A stretch of DNA of 64,000 nucleotides from Bombus terrestris (Eukaryota > Arthropoda > Insecta > Hymenoptera > Apidae), in NCBI RefSeq assembly GCF_910591885.1, contig NC_063272.1, positions 3,155,924-3,219,923 on the forward strand. The letters run 5' to 3'. Made by a program: the position numbers and the translations under genes. A model generated the notes under the pieces. That model was not told where the DNA came from. It searched no databases and saw only the letters and a list, made by a program, of their open reading frames with translations. Below are positions 61,262 through 64,000 of this stretch, in pieces. Each line of letters opens with the position of its first letter. The first letter of the stretch is position 1.

Positions 61262-61497
61262 ATGTGTGCTACTTCGTGAGCGATGATAAATGCGCTGGTC
61301 AAGCCTTCGTCTCGATTTAACGCGCACGATCTCGCGGGATAGCATACTCCTGACACAGGTGCGTAACCGGAAGGACCTCCTATATCTAATCGCGTCAACC
61401 ATACAGCAACATCGTGATTTACGTCCTTCGAGGACAGCATCTTTCTGTTCCATTTGTTAACGTTCTCGAGAGATCGTCTGGCATCGCCACGGCGGAC
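61262..61497 (-). CDS. ADAMTS exon 4: catalytic domain to the zinc motif
   Basis: Acceptor GTCGTAG before 61,497 and donor GTGAGT at 61,261. Encodes VRRGDARRSLENVNKWNRKM, then SSKDVNHDVAVWLTRLDIGG, PSGYAPVSGVCYPARSCALN, RDEGLTSAFIIAHEVAH and two bases of the next codon. HEVAH supplies two zinc histidines and the catalytic glutamate. Most ADAMTS proteins have glycine where this one has alanine before the second histidine, an unusual but not unique change. The third histidine must come from the next exon. Confidence 0.93.
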
Positions 61498-64000
61498 CTA
61501 CGACAACGTTTAATATTTTCTTAATAAAAGCTAGCAAATATTACGAATATGTTATATTTATTATTACATCATGCATTATATACTATATATAAATATTCGT
61601 CAATGATAATAAATATATGTGCAAGTAATCGTGTTGTTGATTGTAATCAAATGTAACTTGTAACGCTATTAGTATTTTAATCTTCCTGAAAAATGTTGAA
61701 ATGTTGATTCAACAGCAGAGAAGAATAGCAGAAAAAGAAAAGTAAAAGGAATCGCAAGTGTCGTATATCAATGATATTATCATAGGTCTATAACATTAAA
61801 TTAAGATTCTTAAGAGATGAAAAAGGTTTAATAGTCGATTATACAGATATTTCGGATACAGGATAAATGCGAGGTTTGTCAATAATCCGTGAAAATTGTT
61901 TGTTTGGAAATTTGTTTCCAAGGGATCGTTCACGGTTGTCCAATTTAACAAAATGGAACTCGTTGCATTTTATCGATCTAAAACGTCATGCGCAGATATT
62001 TTGACCTATATAATTTATATACCATACACTGTACAGATAAGTAGAAAATAAAATAATTGACACTCGCATATGCGTATCTCAGATAGTTACTACTTTAGTT
62101 AAATGATTTAATTTAATGGAAATCGCTTACCATAACGTCTCGTTTTTCCGCGTATAAAATCATTCGTACGATCACTAGAATCATGTTGGATTCGAGCGAT
62201 GGGTCCATGTAAATTGCACTGACCTAGGATTAAAATACGTACGAAAATGTAACAGGCGTTAAAACAGTATTACAGCCTTACAAATAAATTATTATTCAAA
62301 ACTCTCGTAAATACATCGTATCTTATATAATTTTCCTAAAAAATTAATTTTATTCGTTATATTTATCTTAGGAAATGTACGTTATTAATCTCAACAGCAT
62401 TGGAAAACCAATTACCGAATGGCTGAAATTAATCGATTACAAAATTCCATTACGGATAAATTATTCGCTGAACTTTTTAAAAGATACGTGTAAGCTTCGA
62501 ACAGTGTAAACAGAAAATACAGAGCTTCCATCCGAGTATACGATCGAGATGTTTGAAAGCAAGTAGCGTACCTTGAAAATACAGAGATACGCATAACTCT
62601 GCCCTATGTTTCCCGGTTGCTTGCGTACATATGTAGGAGGAGGTATTCTATATCTAAGTATAATAACAGAATTCCGTTTGGTATTACTTACGATGTTTAA
62701 AAGAGCCAAGATATATTGCTGTACTCGAATTCCATGAAAATCTACCACGGAGTAATCAGCAGCTATTCCAAGCTCTAGCCATCGTGGCGGCGAATCCTTA
62801 GCAGTTGGTGTTTTCTCTAGAAATGACTTATCTTAGAAATCGACTTATCTTCCACGAAATTAGAAAGTCTACTCGACTCGACTTGATAGCTTAAACGCAT
62901 GATTATTAAAAGCATAAATTAATATCTACGAGCAAGTATTCGTGGAATAATTATTATGATATAAATAATTATTTCAAAAGTATAATTTCAAAAATATCAA
63001 TTCGGTATCACCGTGAATTTCATCCTGCAAATTTCTTTAAAATTCTTGACAAATTTTGGTAAACGTATTCCTCCAGCAAATTTGTCTATTTTTCTATCTT
63101 TTTACATTAAATTAGGCAAGATAGATAAAGATTCGTGCAATGGACAATATACATATGTGTAATAGACAGGGAATAATAAAATAAATTAAAAACAGCGAAA
63201 TATAGATGAACGTGTAGAAGATCAAGCGAGAGTGGAATGCAATAGGGAGAATAATTGTAAACCGAGTTCCTTTTAAGGCTGAAGATAAGCTATTCTTATA
63301 TTACATGCTGTTATTATTACTTTTGTACACGATAGATTGGAATATCAGTACAATTTCTTTCTTTCAGTAATATTCGATGATTCGTTAATTTATTAACCGC
63401 TATATTGTACGTGGTAAGTAGAAAAGCAACGATTGTACAAGAATGGCATTTGGAAAAATATTTGACTTACTTGATAATCTGTTCCTTTGCCATTTAGAAC
63501 CAGAGAAGTATCCAATTTCCTCGGGATTTGTTATTTTATATAGGTTGGGGTTGATAATCAATCTCGGATCCACTCGGATTGGTTATCACACCTTTTATTT
63601 TCTCTCTTATACAAAACACCAAATCACACAGCAAACGTCTAAACTCTCCCAATGCGTCTTAGCAATTAAGGCGTGGTCGACTCCTATGACAAAAGAGCGT
63701 CGTTAGGAGTCGTACCAACATAACCCTAGTAACCTTTTAGTAACTAGCGGTCATACCAACTGAGCATTTCTCAACAGGATTTACGTCGATCGATAATTCT
63801 TCCACTATTGTATCGTTGTATTCTGTGGAGACATCGTCTTTTTCATCGTACAGAATCAATTTCTCAGCTTCTGGGTATTCCACGTCGAAGACGTCACCGG
63901 AAAGATTATAAAATCCCTGAACATCGTGGCTTAAGGAATCGCGTTTTCTTCGTTTCGACTTTCTCTTACTTTCTTCAACTTCAAATTTATTCGATTTCCC
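61262..64000 (-). CDS. ADAMTS-type secreted metalloprotease, 5'-partial gene, four exons
   Basis: Exons on the minus strand: beyond 64,000 to 63,757; 62,816-62,692; 62,223-62,131; 61,497-61,262. All have AG/GT borders and matching phases. Together they encode the end of a prodomain with a furin-type KSKRRKR site, an acidic linker, and the reprolysin catalytic domain from SPPRWLELGIAADYSVVDFH to GYAPVSGVCYPARSCALNRD and HEVAH. These secreted zinc proteases act on extracellular matrix. The GYAPVSG-C-x-P-x-R-SC-L-N segment is characteristic of ADAMTS enzymes and resembles the procollagen N-proteinase branch (ADAMTS2/3/14), judged from memory. The third zinc histidine, Met-turn, disintegrin-like, thrombospondin and spacer regions would be in later exons, which I could not find in the window. 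The 5' end lies outside it. Confidence 0.92.
61498..62130. other. ADAMTS intron
   Basis: AT-rich intron of 633 bp between exons 3 and 4 of the visible gene. No other feature seen. Confidence 0.8.
62131..62223 (-). CDS. ADAMTS exon 3, 31 codons
   Basis: Acceptor CCTAG before 62,223 and donor GTAAGC at 62,130. Encodes VSAIYMDPSLESNMILVIVR and MILYAEKRDVM, matching the 'V-A-x-I-Y-x-D-P-S-I-G-N-x-I-x-I-V-V-V-K-L' segment of the family. Phase 0 at both ends. Confidence 0.92.
62692..62816 (-). CDS. ADAMTS exon 2: start of catalytic domain
   Basis: Acceptor TTTCTAG before 62,816 and donor GTAAGT at 62,691. Encodes KTPTAKDSPPRWLELGIAAD and YSVVDFHGIRVQQYILALLNI, the characteristic beginning of the reprolysin fold (family form: R-x-L-E-L-x-V-V-A-D-x-x-M-V-x-F-H-G). 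Ends in phase 0. Confidence 0.92.
62817..63756. other. ADAMTS intron
   Basis: 940-bp intron. At 63,678-63,710 a short hairpin (GACTCCTATGAC...GTTAGGAGTC) is visible. A plus-strand frame at 63,443-63,706 has no recognisable content. Confidence 0.75.
63757..64000 (-). CDS. ADAMTS exon 1 of those visible: prodomain end and furin site
   Basis: Open to the window edge in the frame GKSNKFEVEESKRKSKRRKR, then DSLSHDVQGFYNLSGDVFDV and an acidic stretch. KSKRRKR followed by D fits proprotein convertase cleavage between prodomain and protease. YNLSG holds an N-glycosylation site. The donor GTATGA at 63,756 leaves one base, which pairs with the AG at the start of the next exon to give a glutamate codon. 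The intron is 940 bp. Confidence 0.8.

Noticed and set aside
63443..63706. 87-codon plus-strand frame
   Set aside because: Lies in an ADAMTS intron and has no motif.

Overview
The window looks like insect nuclear DNA, most likely from a hymenopteran such as a bee. It is AT-rich and gene-poor. It has spliced exons with GT/AG borders, long CA, GT and TTA microsatellites, many short mariner-type inverted-repeat elements flanked by TA, a Jockey-clade LINE and a copia-type LTR element. The order-level assignment is inference from repeat style; no species can be named from the sequence alone. There are no operons, CRISPR arrays, tRNAs or rRNAs that I can support.

Layout. 1-5.6 kb: AT-rich non-coding DNA with a mariner MITE (647-731), a diverged tandem triplication (2.1-2.8 kb), a CA microsatellite and a degraded mariner. 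5.67-8.57 kb: a satellite of about 114-bp units, organised partly as a 569-bp higher-order repeat, with an orientation flip at about 5,833. 8.6-42 kb: mostly unassigned non-coding DNA containing fold-back elements (14.3-14.9, 31.95-32.3, 40.4 kb), mariner-like and piggyBac-like MITEs, microsatellites and a TTA/low-complexity tract at 28.7-29.5 kb. 42.9-45.0 kb: a candidate piggyBac-type element carrying a direct-repeat pair and other inserted repeat DNA. 45.4-49.0 kb: a cluster of mariner-type MITEs and one 530-bp deletion derivative of a DNA transposon that keeps a transposase tail. 51.7-56.3 kb: a second copy of the 44-kb repeat, split by a nearly full-length Jockey-type LINE (52,025-56,190, minus strand) with a 13-bp target-site duplication. 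56.4-56.8 kb: a 174-bp tandem repeat. 57.4-58.84 kb: a complete but internally deleted copia-type element with two LTRs and an ATTTT target duplication.

Host genes occupy the right end. On the minus strand, four exons (64,000 down to 61,262) join in phase to encode the end of the prodomain, a furin-type site and the first part of the catalytic domain of an ADAMTS metalloprotease, up to the zinc motif HEVAH. The gene is cut by the window at its 5' end, and its later exons were not found. On the plus strand, three exon candidates (59,093-59,214; 59,349 to about 59,469; 60,303 to about 61,020) belong to a different gene that I do not recognise. The two genes run towards each other and probably overlap or are nested.

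The best candidates for something new are the satellite's architecture (inversion, higher-order period and a CACGTG dyad in most units), the mosaic copia miniature with a gag/RNase H fusion, and the overlapping gene arrangement at the right end. I see no clear novel enzymatic system.
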